From positions 591,917 to 655,916 of the forward strand of contig NZ_JAIQZM010000001.1 in the NCBI RefSeq assembly GCF_023333595.1: a stretch of DNA of 64,000 bases. The letters run 5' to 3'. This document shows, piece after piece, positions 8,446-16,628 of the stretch. Every line of letters starts with the position of its first letter. Positions within the stretch are counted from its first letter, which is position 1. Source of the DNA: Argonema galeatum A003/A1. Its GTDB lineage: Bacteria; Cyanobacteriota; Cyanobacteriia; Cyanobacteriales; Aerosakkonemataceae. A program made the translations under genes and the position numbers. Below the pieces are notes generated by a model that saw nothing but the letters and a program-made list of their open reading frames with translations, ran no database searches and was not told the DNA's origin.

Positions 8446-9324
8446 TTAGAAAAGTGGCTCCTCATCATCGGCATCAGAAGCTAGGATGTAAAGGGCTTCT
8501 TCACATTGGAGTGTGATGTTAACCAGTGTCCCCTGAAAAAAAGGTTGCCGACTTTGGTAAATCTCCTGATTTTCATCGATCGCTACATATCCATCTTGAC
8601 TGAAAAACTCTAACTTTCCACGATTAATTTTTACAAATTTTTTCAAATAGTCAAGTCCTACGCCACCAGCGACACCACCCTGCCGAGTACTGGTTCCTGC
8701 TTGGAAGGCCCATTCTAGAGCTTTATCTACTGGTAAAGTCGGCTTATTTTGGAATTGGCGCACGTTGGAAGGAATACCAACACCAAAGTCAACTACAGTT
8801 AGTTTGAGTTGGTTGAGTTTGGGGTAATGCTGTCCGCAACTAAAGACACCAATATCTGTCCTTCCATGCTCAAAGGCGTTAGCGTAAATCTCCCAGACTC
8901 TTCCTACAATGACGTTTCGTAAGTTTTGACCCATCTGTACCCAGTCTCGTCCTAGCCATTGTTCCGCTAGGTAGTACACTAACCCGTCTTTATTTTGTTT
9001 TGCATCTTCCCTATAGGGGACAGAATTACCTTGCCAAGGTTCTTTATCTTCACAAAAGGTATACATGAATCCATTTTGTTGAAGATTCATTTTTACCTTA
9101 TTATTTAGGGTATCTTTATTGATGGTGGTTTTTCCTTCACGACTTTGGATGAAACGGATTAATCCTCCTAAAAATGCAACTGCATTAGGTTTGAGAAAAA
9201 AACATTTGGAGAAATCAAAGGTTACATCTGAGCAACTTTCCCCCACTTGTTGCCATAGTTGAAATAGCGTGTCAAAGTCTTTCAATTCATCATTGACTGT
9301 AGGAATGTTAAGAGTAACGCTCAT
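8446..9324 (-). CDS. GHKL (HATPase) protein with STAS-like N-terminus
   Basis: About 292 residues. Residues 1-90 look like a second STAS-like domain (VTFDFSKCFFLKPNAVAFLGG). Residues 130-270 contain the GHKL ATP-binding fold: the N box is in VWEIYANAFEHG, the G1 box in VVDFGVGIP and a G2-like loop in GGVGLDYL. There is no phosphoacceptor His domain or receiver, so it is probably a switch ATPase rather than a classical histidine kinase. ATG at 9324 is chosen over a TTG at 9333. It is co-oriented with an AAA-like ATPase upstream (51 bases) and the STAS-like and PIN genes downstream. Confidence 0.75.
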   Translation of the reverse strand: MSVTLNIPTVNDELKDFDTLFQLWQQVGESCSDVTFDFSKCFFLKPNAVAFLGGLIRFIQSREGKTTINKDTLNNKVKMNLQQNGFMYTFCEDKEPWQGNSVPYREDAKQNKDGLVYYLAEQWLGRDWVQMGQNLRNVIVGRVWEIYANAFEHGRTDIGVFSCGQHYPKLNQLKLTVVDFGVGIPSNVRQFQNKPTLPVDKALEWAFQAGTSTRQGGVAGGVGLDYLKKFVKINRGKLEFFSQDGYVAIDENQEIYQSRQPFFQGTLVNITLQCEEALYILASDADDEEPLF

Positions 9325-9374
9325 ATTTATCAAAGTAAATTTAATTCACATTATTGAGCATAAAGGAAGCGGAA

Positions 9375-10778
9375 TCAACGATTAAAAATCGCCACACTCG
9401 AAACACTCAACTCATCCTCTTGATATAGTTGCTTTCTAAAATAGAGACGATACAACTCGCAGCTTAACTTGGCATGATTTCCATCCAGCTGTACCAAGCC
9501 CATACTTTCTAACTTATAAGCTGCGATCGCTTCTAATTCCACGCTGTCTGACGCACTAATAACCTCTTGCAGAGATGACACCAATTGGCTATCCTGTCGG
9601 AGTATCTCCAAATGACCCCGCAAATGGTGACCGTAAATCCCAGTCAGCATGGGGGCAGTTTCCAATAAATGCTCCAATGTTATGTCTTTCCGCGACAGGT
9701 GATAAAGCGCGACGTTCACCAGATAGGGATGTCCCCCCACCATTGCCATCAGTTGCTCTAGATCGCTACTATCAGCCCAATTTATTCCATAACGTTGTGC
9801 CAAATTCTGCACCTGCTCTAAACTAAATTGTGGCAGCTGAAGCGCTAGCCCGACATTGAAGGGTGATTGATTTAGCTTGAGCGGCACATAGATTTCTGTA
9901 CTGTGAACTACCACTAACCTGAGTTTTTGCCAAATATCAAGTGTTCGGGCTTGTTCGTGCCACAATCGCAGCATTGGCAGAAAGTCTTGGGCAATGCTGG
10001 GATGCTCGAAAACCCGATTGACTTCATTCAAAGCTAAAACTAAGGGACTGTCGATCAGTTCCAGCAGATAATCCTGAAAATAGATTTTGCAGCTCACCTT
10101 GCTGCCCATATCCTCATCCCAATAATCATCCAACTTGGAGTCGAGGTTGAGTTGCTTGCTGATATTGATACAAAACCAGCGCAAAAATTTATCGATCGAA
10201 GTAAAAATGGCTGTGTCTGCTTCCTGAAAATCCAAAGAGACAGCTTTGTAACCCAAACCCTTGGCGTGAGCAATAATCCTATTCTGTAGTGAACTTTTCC
10301 CCATTTTCTTGGGGGCTTTGATCCGAATAACGCATCCAGGTTGGCTTACTTCAGCGTAGGCGAGTTCTTCAATCGGAGGGCGATTAATGTAGAGAGGGGA
10401 ATTTAGCGGTACGGGAGAGCCGGGAAATTTAATTTGAGTCTGGGGTAATAAAAGTGGGAAATCATCCTTTGGCACTGTGTCGGGTAGGAGATCCTCCGGC
10501 ATTGCGCTTTGCTCGTTACCTGTGTAATTTTTCTCAAACTGGTTCCACACTAAATGCAGATTTTTTTTCGTTACCCGCTCCCCCAGCGCTTCAGAAAGGT
10601 CATGCCACAGCCGGGAGCCGATTTCCTTTATGTGAGCGCTACAGTAGGCAGAATCACGCGCTATATCGCTGTAGGTATGTCCAATCCACGACTGACGCAA
10701 GATAAACCGCTCCACCGGACTTAGTTGGCGAAGTAGCAGACCTTGTTCTACAGCTTCCAGAACTTTTTCAACGTTCAT
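9375..10778 (-). CDS. AAA-like ATPase with N-terminal HTH
   Basis: A 467-residue protein. Residues 1-85 match the helix-turn-helix module that heads many cyanobacterial signalling ATPases (the vWA-MoxR-associated type: LSPVERFILRQSWIGHTYSDI, then GSRLWHDLSEALGERVTKKN). Residues about 125-400 form an AAA_35-like P-loop ATPase with Walker A in APKKMGKSSLQNR, an acidic Walker B-like stretch in LVLALNEVNRVF, and a winged-helix-like end. A strong AGGAGGAAG ribosome site precedes the ATG. It is probably the first gene of the operon with the GHKL, STAS-like and PIN genes. Role unknown; regulation or conflict is plausible. Confidence 0.75.
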   Translation of the reverse strand: MNVEKVLEAVEQGLLLRQLSPVERFILRQSWIGHTYSDIARDSAYCSAHIKEIGSRLWHDLSEALGERVTKKNLHLVWNQFEKNYTGNEQSAMPEDLLPDTVPKDDFPLLLPQTQIKFPGSPVPLNSPLYINRPPIEELAYAEVSQPGCVIRIKAPKKMGKSSLQNRIIAHAKGLGYKAVSLDFQEADTAIFTSIDKFLRWFCINISKQLNLDSKLDDYWDEDMGSKVSCKIYFQDYLLELIDSPLVLALNEVNRVFEHPSIAQDFLPMLRLWHEQARTLDIWQKLRLVVVHSTEIYVPLKLNQSPFNVGLALQLPQFSLEQVQNLAQRYGINWADSSDLEQLMAMVGGHPYLVNVALYHLSRKDITLEHLLETAPMLTGIYGHHLRGHLEILRQDSQLVSSLQEVISASDSVELEAIAAYKLESMGLVQLDGNHAKLSCELYRLYFRKQLYQEDELSVSSVAIFNR

Positions 10779-11347
10779 CTTTACTTCCTCCTGGGAGACT
10801 CCCGTCCCGCCAAAGCTGTACTGCTTGCCTACAACGTAGTCAATTAAGACTTAGGCTGGTCAACTAGGGCTGTTTCAAGCCCCCACGCTTAATCGGTAAT
10901 CCGATTTAGTGGTGGGTTGTTGACTCAGTCACCGCATCTAACAAAGGATGTGTGTAGCAGCAAATAATATCCTGACCGTTATGTTACCAAAACGGAAAGA
11001 CTATACCTTATTATCCTACCTTTCATACTTTTTGCAGTTGACAAAAATTAAACTTGCTGGTTTGCAGGTGATAAGAGTTACTTATCAAAAGCTATTTTTG
11101 TCTCAGTCAGCATCACCAACGCCAATCTAGCAAACTGCTTCGGCTTTAGTGCTGAGTGGGGAGTGAGGAATAACTGACTTCCTTAGATGGCAATGTTTGT
11201 ATCGGGTAATACCACATTATTTACAAAGACTATATCAAATTGATATAATTATATTTTAATTTTTCTTCATAAAGGCTACTCATTTATAAGAGCAGAGTCG
11301 TTAAAGTCGTCATAAATAGTTTTTGTCCTAATTAGAGAGGTAAAACT
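10779..11347. other. 569-base gap with IS605-like hairpin and promoter region
   Basis: No convincing gene. Two divergent genes leave from here (AAA-like gene leftward, RND adaptor rightward), so both promoters should lie in it. It contains the hairpin described separately at 10876-10924. The right part is AT-rich, ending in an AGAGAGG ribosome site for the adaptor. Confidence 0.6.
10876..10924 (+). mobile_element. Orphan hairpin resembling an IS200/IS605 right end
   Basis: CAAGCCCCCACGCTTAATCGG pairs over a TAAT loop with CCGATTTAGTGGTGGG and is followed by TTGTTGAC. Hairpins of the form AAGCCC...GGGTNGTTGAC mark the right ends of TnpB/IscB-type IS200/IS605 elements in cyanobacteria. No transposase or TnpB is nearby, so this would be a remnant. 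Confidence 0.4.
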
Positions 11348-12970
11348 GTGAGTTACAAATCATCGACAGAAAAAGAAGAACACTTGCTCAACGGGGCGGT
11401 CAAAGAAGAACACTTGCTCAAGGGCGCGATCGCAGATAGCCCTCTAGTGACCGAAGAGTTTGAATTTGAGCAAGATTTACCTTCTACCGCAACCAAGGGC
11501 AAACCAAAGCCGAAGGGTGGATGGCTGACTCCAACTGTGCTTGGGATGGGACTCGGTGCAGCACTTGCCGTGGTAGGAATGCGTTTTTCCTCGAGCCCAA
11601 CAACCCAAAAACCCGTCGAGCCAGCCGTAACAGCACCTCCACCAAGCATGACCGTTACAGTTGCGTCTGTCGTAACCGCTTCTGTAGCCCGCACCCTGGA
11701 CGCCACAGGTACTGTTGCTGCCTACAACCTTCAGCCTGTGCAGCCGCAGACAACTGGCTTGTTAATCAAGCAAGTTTTAGTTGAAGAAGGGAATATCGTA
11801 AGAGCGGGACAAATCGTGGCGATCCTCGATAATTCCGTAATGCAAACGCAAGTGAGCGGGGCGCAAGCCCAGCTAGAGGCATCAAGAGCCGCAGTGCAAC
11901 AAAAACAAGCAGCTCTGGCACAAACACAAGCCGATGTGGGTAAAGCACAAGCAGTTTTGGCACAAGCAGAGGCCGAACGGGTTAAAGCACAAGCCAACTT
12001 GGCTGACTCTCGCGCTAAACTTAAAGACGCCGAGAGAACGCGCCAGCGATATCAATACCTGGCTGACCAAGGCGCAATCAATCGTCAAGATCTAGACACT
12101 CGCATTACTAACGCTACATCTGCGGCAGAAGGAGTCCGAGTTGCCCAAGCCAGTATTAGCAGTGCGATCGCGAATATTGATAGCGCTAAAGCCAGTATTA
12201 GTAGTGCCCAAGCTAGTATTAATAGTGCCAAAGCCAATGTGTTAAGCGCCCAAGCTGATGTCCGCAACAACGAAGCAAAGGTGCAACAGATCAAAACTCA
12301 ACTAGGACAAACCCAGGTATTTGCTCCTGCTAGTGGAATTGTAGTGGCTCCCAGTGCTGAGGGCCGTTGCGATGGAAATGCCACTTCTGGGACAACCGCA
12401 GCTTCTCAGTCGATCGCACAGTCTCTAGCTCGCGTTGGGGATACCTCTGGCACTAAAGCCTTGTTCTGTATCATCCGCAACGGTTTTCTCGAATTACAAG
12501 TCAAAATACCAGAAACTGCGTTAAGCGAGGTACATATAGGGGCACCAGTCAGGATTACCAGCGATGCCAATACCGATATCAACTGGCAAGGGAGAGTGCG
12601 AAGAATTACTCCTGTAATCGATCCTCAAACTCGTCAAGGAACGATCAAAATTGATTTACCTTCCAGCGCTTTAATGAAACCCGGTATGTTTCTGAAAGCA
12701 GCTATTACCTCCAAAACAGCGCAAGCTTTAACAGTACCGGCAAAAGCTGTGCAGCGTCAGAGTGATGGTAATCCAATGGTTTATTTGTTAGACGCTAATG
12801 ATATAGTTCACGCGGGGCCAGTAGAAGTAGGAACTACCATTGACGGCAACAAAGGTGAGGCATCAGCAGCAAAAGTGGAGATAAAGAGCGGTTTGAAAGA
12901 AGGCGATCGCATTGTAGTTACTGGTGCTGGTTATATCAAAGACGGCGACAAAGTGCGAATCGCCAATTAA
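11348..12970 (+). CDS. RND efflux periplasmic adaptor (HlyD/AcrA type)
   Basis: A 540-residue membrane fusion protein bridging an inner-membrane RND pump to an outer-membrane channel. A single membrane anchor lies at about residues 60-80 (VLGMGLGAALAVVGM). A lipoyl half-motif (residues 118-155) is followed by a long alpha-hairpin of Ala/Gln-rich repeats (about 165-320, with SSAQASINSAKANVLSAQADV-like units) and a beta-barrel with a C-terminal region. The start is GTG with an AGAGAGG site. The cytoplasmic N-terminus carries a duplicated KEEHLL segment (residues 10-26), which is unusual. It lies 283 bases upstream of the pump gene on the same strand; a miniature element and tandem repeats sit between them. 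Confidence 0.92.
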   Translation: MSYKSSTEKEEHLLNGAVKEEHLLKGAIADSPLVTEEFEFEQDLPSTATKGKPKPKGGWLTPTVLGMGLGAALAVVGMRFSSSPTTQKPVEPAVTAPPPSMTVTVASVVTASVARTLDATGTVAAYNLQPVQPQTTGLLIKQVLVEEGNIVRAGQIVAILDNSVMQTQVSGAQAQLEASRAAVQQKQAALAQTQADVGKAQAVLAQAEAERVKAQANLADSRAKLKDAERTRQRYQYLADQGAINRQDLDTRITNATSAAEGVRVAQASISSAIANIDSAKASISSAQASINSAKANVLSAQADVRNNEAKVQQIKTQLGQTQVFAPASGIVVAPSAEGRCDGNATSGTTAASQSIAQSLARVGDTSGTKALFCIIRNGFLELQVKIPETALSEVHIGAPVRITSDANTDINWQGRVRRITPVIDPQTRQGTIKIDLPSSALMKPGMFLKAAITSKTAQALTVPAKAVQRQSDGNPMVYLLDANDIVHAGPVEVGTTIDGNKGEASAAKVEIKSGLKEGDRIVVTGAGYIKDGDKVRIAN

Positions 12971-13020
12971 TTTTGGATTTTGGATTAAGGATATTTGATT
13001 TTTCTCTGAAATGACTAATG

Positions 13021-13186
13021 ATATCAAGTCCGGTGGCATCGTTAGTACATGAGTGATATCGTCAAATTGTCTGTTTTCATCGTTGGTTAATTTTTTACCG
13101 CAGATGAAGACAGATGAACGCAGATAAACGCAGATAAGAATAATCACAGGAATTTTTGAGGTAACCGATGCGTAAGGACATGATAT
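13021..13186. mobile_element. MITE family 1, copy B (complete)
   Basis: A 166-base element bounded by inverted terminal repeats: left 13021-13041 (ATATCAAGTCCGGTGGCATCG) and right 13166-13186, the complement of ATATCATGTCCTTACGCATCG. The interior includes TTTTTACCGCAGATGAAGACA, shared with the other copies. The two ends carry a TA that could be a target duplication. It has no coding capacity and probably depended on a transposase elsewhere. Confidence 0.82.
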
Positions 13187-13244
13187 GACCAATGACTAAT
13201 GACTAATGACTAATGACTAATGACCAATGACCAATGACTAATGA
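13187..13244. repeat. ATGACTA/ATGACCA heptamer tandem repeat
   Basis: About eight 7-base units of the ATGACTA/ATGACCA type run directly up to the RND pump ribosome-site region. Such heptamer arrays occur near genes in filamentous cyanobacteria and vary by slippage. It lies just before the pump ATG and may affect its leader length. Confidence 0.85.
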
Positions 13245-13253
13245 CAAAACTTT

Positions 13254-16200
13254 ATGTCTTTCAACATTTCCGCCTGGTCAATTAAACAACCCATACCTAC
13301 CATTGTTCTATTCTTAGTACTGACAATTGGGGGTTTGGTATCATTTCCCGTTCTTGGTATTGATGACTCGCCTAACGTCGATATTCCTTCAGTATCTGTC
13401 AGCGTTACTCAGCCGGGAGCAGATCCAGCAGAACTGGAATCTCAAGTTACAAAGAAAATTGAAGATGCCGTTGCTGGTTTAGGCAACATCGACCATATTA
13501 TTAGCACAGTAAGCGATGGTTCTTCTAGCACAACGATAAATTTTGTTCTGGGTACGAATAGCGATCGGGCCACCAACGATGTGCGTAACGCCGTCGCCCA
13601 AACGCGCCAAAGTCTGCCGCAAGACATTAACGACCCCGTTGTCAAGCGAGTTGATTTTGTCGGTGGTTCGATCATGTCCTATGCCGTAGTTTCCGAGCGA
13701 CTATCGGTAGAACAATTAAGCGATTTAATCGACCAGAAAATCAGCCGCATCCTTTTATCAGTTTCAGGCGTCGGACAAGTCCAGCGGATTGGAGGCGTAA
13801 ACCGCGAAATACGCATAAATTTGAACCCAGACCGCCTACAAGCTCTAGGCATTACTTCAACTCAAGTTAACGACCAAATCCGTAACTTCAACACCAACCT
13901 CCCTGGTGGACGAACCGACATCGGCAACTCCGAGCAAACTGTTCGCACCTTGGGTAGCGCCGCCAGCGTAGAAGATTTGAAAAACTATCAAATCACTCTT
14001 CCTAAAGGCGGCTTTGTGCCCCTCTTCAGTTTAGGAGAAGTGACAGACAGCTATGGAGAAGCTCGTCAGGCGGCGCGTCTGAATGGCAAACCAGTGGTTG
14101 CTTTTTCCGTACTGCGTAGCACCGGCAGTACTCTTGTCACCGTGGAAGAAGGGGTACAAGATGCGGTCAAGAAACTAGCAAAAACTTTGCCAGCAGATGT
14201 CAAGATCGAACTTATATATACGATGGCCGATCGCATTCGTGAATCTTACGAAGCTTCGATAGACGCAGTAGTTTTAGGAGCAGCACTAGCAGTAGTCACC
14301 ATTTTAATTTTTTTGCGAGACTGGCGAGCGACTTTGATTACGGCGGTGGCGCTACCCCTATCGGCAATTCCCACCTTTGCAGTATTCAAGATGTTGAACT
14401 ATACCCTCAACAGCATGACTTTGCTGGCGCTGGCATTAGTGGTGGGGATTTTGGTGGATGATGCAATTGTAGAAATTGAGAACATCGAACGGCATATGCA
14501 GATGGGGAAAACGCCCTATAAAGCTGCCGTGGATGCTTCTGACGAGATTGGTTTGGCTGTCGTCGCCACTACGATGACTATTGTGTCGGTATTTGCGCCC
14601 GTCGCTTTTATGGCCGGAATACCCGGTCAATTTTTTAGACCTTTTGGCGTTACTGTTGCGGTATCGGTGTTATTTTCCCTGCTAGTTGCCCGTACCGTAA
14701 CGCCGCTGATGGCAGCTTACTTGCTCAAAGATAAGAAACATCATCAGCATCAGCAGGATAATCTAAAAAAAGACATTCTTTCTTATCAGTATCGTCGGGT
14801 GTTAACTTGGGCGCTAAAGCATCGAGTGCTGACGCTGATTTTAGCTTTGGGGTTATTTTTAGGCAGCGTTCAGCTATTACCTTATATTCCCACTGGCTTT
14901 ATCGATCGCGACGATACCGGACTTTCCACTCTCTCCATCGAACTGTCTCCCGGCTCTACTCTAGAGCAGACAGACGGCGCTGTGCAGCAAGCAACCCAAA
15001 TCTTGAGTACCCATCCAGCTGTAGATACTATCCTCGCGACAGAGGGCGCTCCCGCTGTTTCCGGTGGTGGTAGCAGTGGCGGTGGTGGCCGTGGTGGTGT
15101 GAATACTGCCAGCCTCTACGTCAAACTTAAACCAGAGGAAGAACGTCCGCCAACCAAACATTCCAAACATATTGGGCAAATAGAATTTGAACAGGAGATG
15201 CTGCCCAAACTTGTGGAAATTCCAGGAGTACGCATCGGTTTTAGCCAAGGACGATTGGGAAGCAAAAAGCAATTGGCGATTTTGCTCAAGAGCGAAAACG
15301 GCCCACTCCTGACCCGGACAGCTGAAACGTTAGTCAAACAAATGAGCGAGATATCGGGAATTGTGGAAGTTACATCTACCGCCAGTTTGGTGAAACCGGA
15401 GATTTTGGTTAAACCAGACCCTTCGCGGGCGGCGGATCAGGGGGTATCGGTGCTGGCGATCGCACGTACTGCTTCGATCGCTACCATAGGAGACATCGAC
15501 GCTAATCTCGCCAAGTTCGATTTGCCAGACAGACAAATACCGATACGAGTGCAGTTAACTCCCGAACTTCGCAACGATATCGACACCATCAAGAATCTGC
15601 AAGTACCGGGTAAAAATAATACTTTAGTGCCTTTGATGGCCGTTGCCGATGTTAGCCTTGGCAGCGGGCCTTCTCAGATTGACCGATACGATCGCGCTCG
15701 TCAAGTATCTGTGGAAGCTAACTTGCAGGGACTTTCTTTAGGAGATGCTCTCAAGAAAGCGAATCAGCAAACATTACTTAAGCAACTACCGCCCGGTGTC
15801 ACTCAGGAACCTTTCGGCGATGCCAAAGTGATGAAGGATATTTTTAGCGGTTTTGCTATAGCTCTGTCAACGGCGCTACTGTTTATCTACGCTGTCCTCG
15901 TTTTGTTGTTTAGCAATTTCCTGCATCCAATTACGATTATGGCGGCGTTGCCCTTGTCTATTGGCGGCGCATTACTAGGACTCCTTGTGGGGCATAGATC
16001 CTTGGGGTTATATGCTCTAATTGGTGTAGTGCTGCTGATGGGAATTGTGACAAAAAATTCCATCTTGCTAGTGGATTACGCCTTAATGAATGAGAATGAA
16101 GGAAAACCGCTGTTCAAAGCCACCCTAGAATCTGGGGTGGCACGCTTGCGACCAATTTTGATGACTACCATTGCTATGATCGCCGGGATGATGCCGATCG

Positions 16201-16364
16201 CGTTGGGAATTGGAGCGGGTTCTCAGGTGCGAGCTCCAATGGCGATTTCTGTGATTGGCGGTTTGATGACTTCAACTTTACTTACCCTAGTGGTGATTCC
16301 GGTGATTTTCACATACATGGAAACCTTTCAAACATGGTTGTTCAAGCGAGTGCATTTCCATTGA
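13254..16364 (+). CDS. RND efflux permease (AcrB/MdtB type)
   Basis: A 1036-residue inner-membrane pump of the resistance-nodulation-division family, normal length for the HAE1 group, driven by the proton gradient and expelling hydrophobic or amphipathic compounds. Visible features are the first membrane segment at residues 13-30, the porter-domain opening GADPAELESQVTKKIEDA, and the TM4 acid pair in VDDAIVEIENIERHMQ. It also has paired membrane bundles (about 330-540 and 850-1020) and the second-half signatures LPLSIGGALLGLL and KNSILLVDYA. An unusual Gly/Ser-rich insertion of roughly 20 residues (about residues 600-620) lies in the second porter loop. Substrate is not predictable. It is preceded by its adaptor. 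Confidence 0.94.
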   Translation: MSFNISAWSIKQPIPTIVLFLVLTIGGLVSFPVLGIDDSPNVDIPSVSVSVTQPGADPAELESQVTKKIEDAVAGLGNIDHIISTVSDGSSSTTINFVLGTNSDRATNDVRNAVAQTRQSLPQDINDPVVKRVDFVGGSIMSYAVVSERLSVEQLSDLIDQKISRILLSVSGVGQVQRIGGVNREIRINLNPDRLQALGITSTQVNDQIRNFNTNLPGGRTDIGNSEQTVRTLGSAASVEDLKNYQITLPKGGFVPLFSLGEVTDSYGEARQAARLNGKPVVAFSVLRSTGSTLVTVEEGVQDAVKKLAKTLPADVKIELIYTMADRIRESYEASIDAVVLGAALAVVTILIFLRDWRATLITAVALPLSAIPTFAVFKMLNYTLNSMTLLALALVVGILVDDAIVEIENIERHMQMGKTPYKAAVDASDEIGLAVVATTMTIVSVFAPVAFMAGIPGQFFRPFGVTVAVSVLFSLLVARTVTPLMAAYLLKDKKHHQHQQDNLKKDILSYQYRRVLTWALKHRVLTLILALGLFLGSVQLLPYIPTGFIDRDDTGLSTLSIELSPGSTLEQTDGAVQQATQILSTHPAVDTILATEGAPAVSGGGSSGGGGRGGVNTASLYVKLKPEEERPPTKHSKHIGQIEFEQEMLPKLVEIPGVRIGFSQGRLGSKKQLAILLKSENGPLLTRTAETLVKQMSEISGIVEVTSTASLVKPEILVKPDPSRAADQGVSVLAIARTASIATIGDIDANLAKFDLPDRQIPIRVQLTPELRNDIDTIKNLQVPGKNNTLVPLMAVADVSLGSGPSQIDRYDRARQVSVEANLQGLSLGDALKKANQQTLLKQLPPGVTQEPFGDAKVMKDIFSGFAIALSTALLFIYAVLVLLFSNFLHPITIMAALPLSIGGALLGLLVGHRSLGLYALIGVVLLMGIVTKNSILLVDYALMNENEGKPLFKATLESGVARLRPILMTTIAMIAGMMPIALGIGAGSQVRAPMAISVIGGLMTSTLLTLVVIPVIFTYMETFQTWLFKRVHFH

Positions 16365-16439
16365 AATTTTGCGATCGGTCATTGGTCCATAGGGAAGAGG
16401 GGCTAGGCAAGAGGGAAGAGGGAAGAAGTAAGGTTATTC

Positions 16440-16557
16440 ACCTCTTTCCCCTCTGCTCCTCTGCCCCTCTGCTCCTCTGCCCCTCTGCTCCTCTGCCCCT
16501 CTGCTCCTCTGCCCCTCTGCTCCTCTGCTCCTCTGCCCCTCTGCTCCTCTTCCCCAG
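16440..16557. repeat. CTCCTCTGCCCCTCTG low-complexity tandem repeat
   Basis: A polypyrimidine block made of the 16-base unit CTCCTCTGCCCCTCTG repeated about seven times, with a purine-rich strand opposite. No gene is supported: a reading frame across it is repetitive and has no ribosome site. It separates the RND operon from the metallophosphoesterase gene. Confidence 0.85.
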
Positions 16558-16628
16558 TCCAGCAGCTACAATACATGATGGAAACAGATAGATAGCCCTA
16601 TAATCTCGCAATCCGAGCCCGATCGACC

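Noticed and set aside
10948-11130. 60-codon plus-strand frame in the gap before the RND adaptor
   Set aside because: AT-rich, no family, no ribosome site; it lies in the promoter region of the adaptor.
16334-16591. Plus-strand frame across the CTCCTCTG repeats
   Set aside because: The residues are a simple repeat of Pro/Leu/Cys/Ser from tandem DNA repeats and it overlaps the RND gene end.
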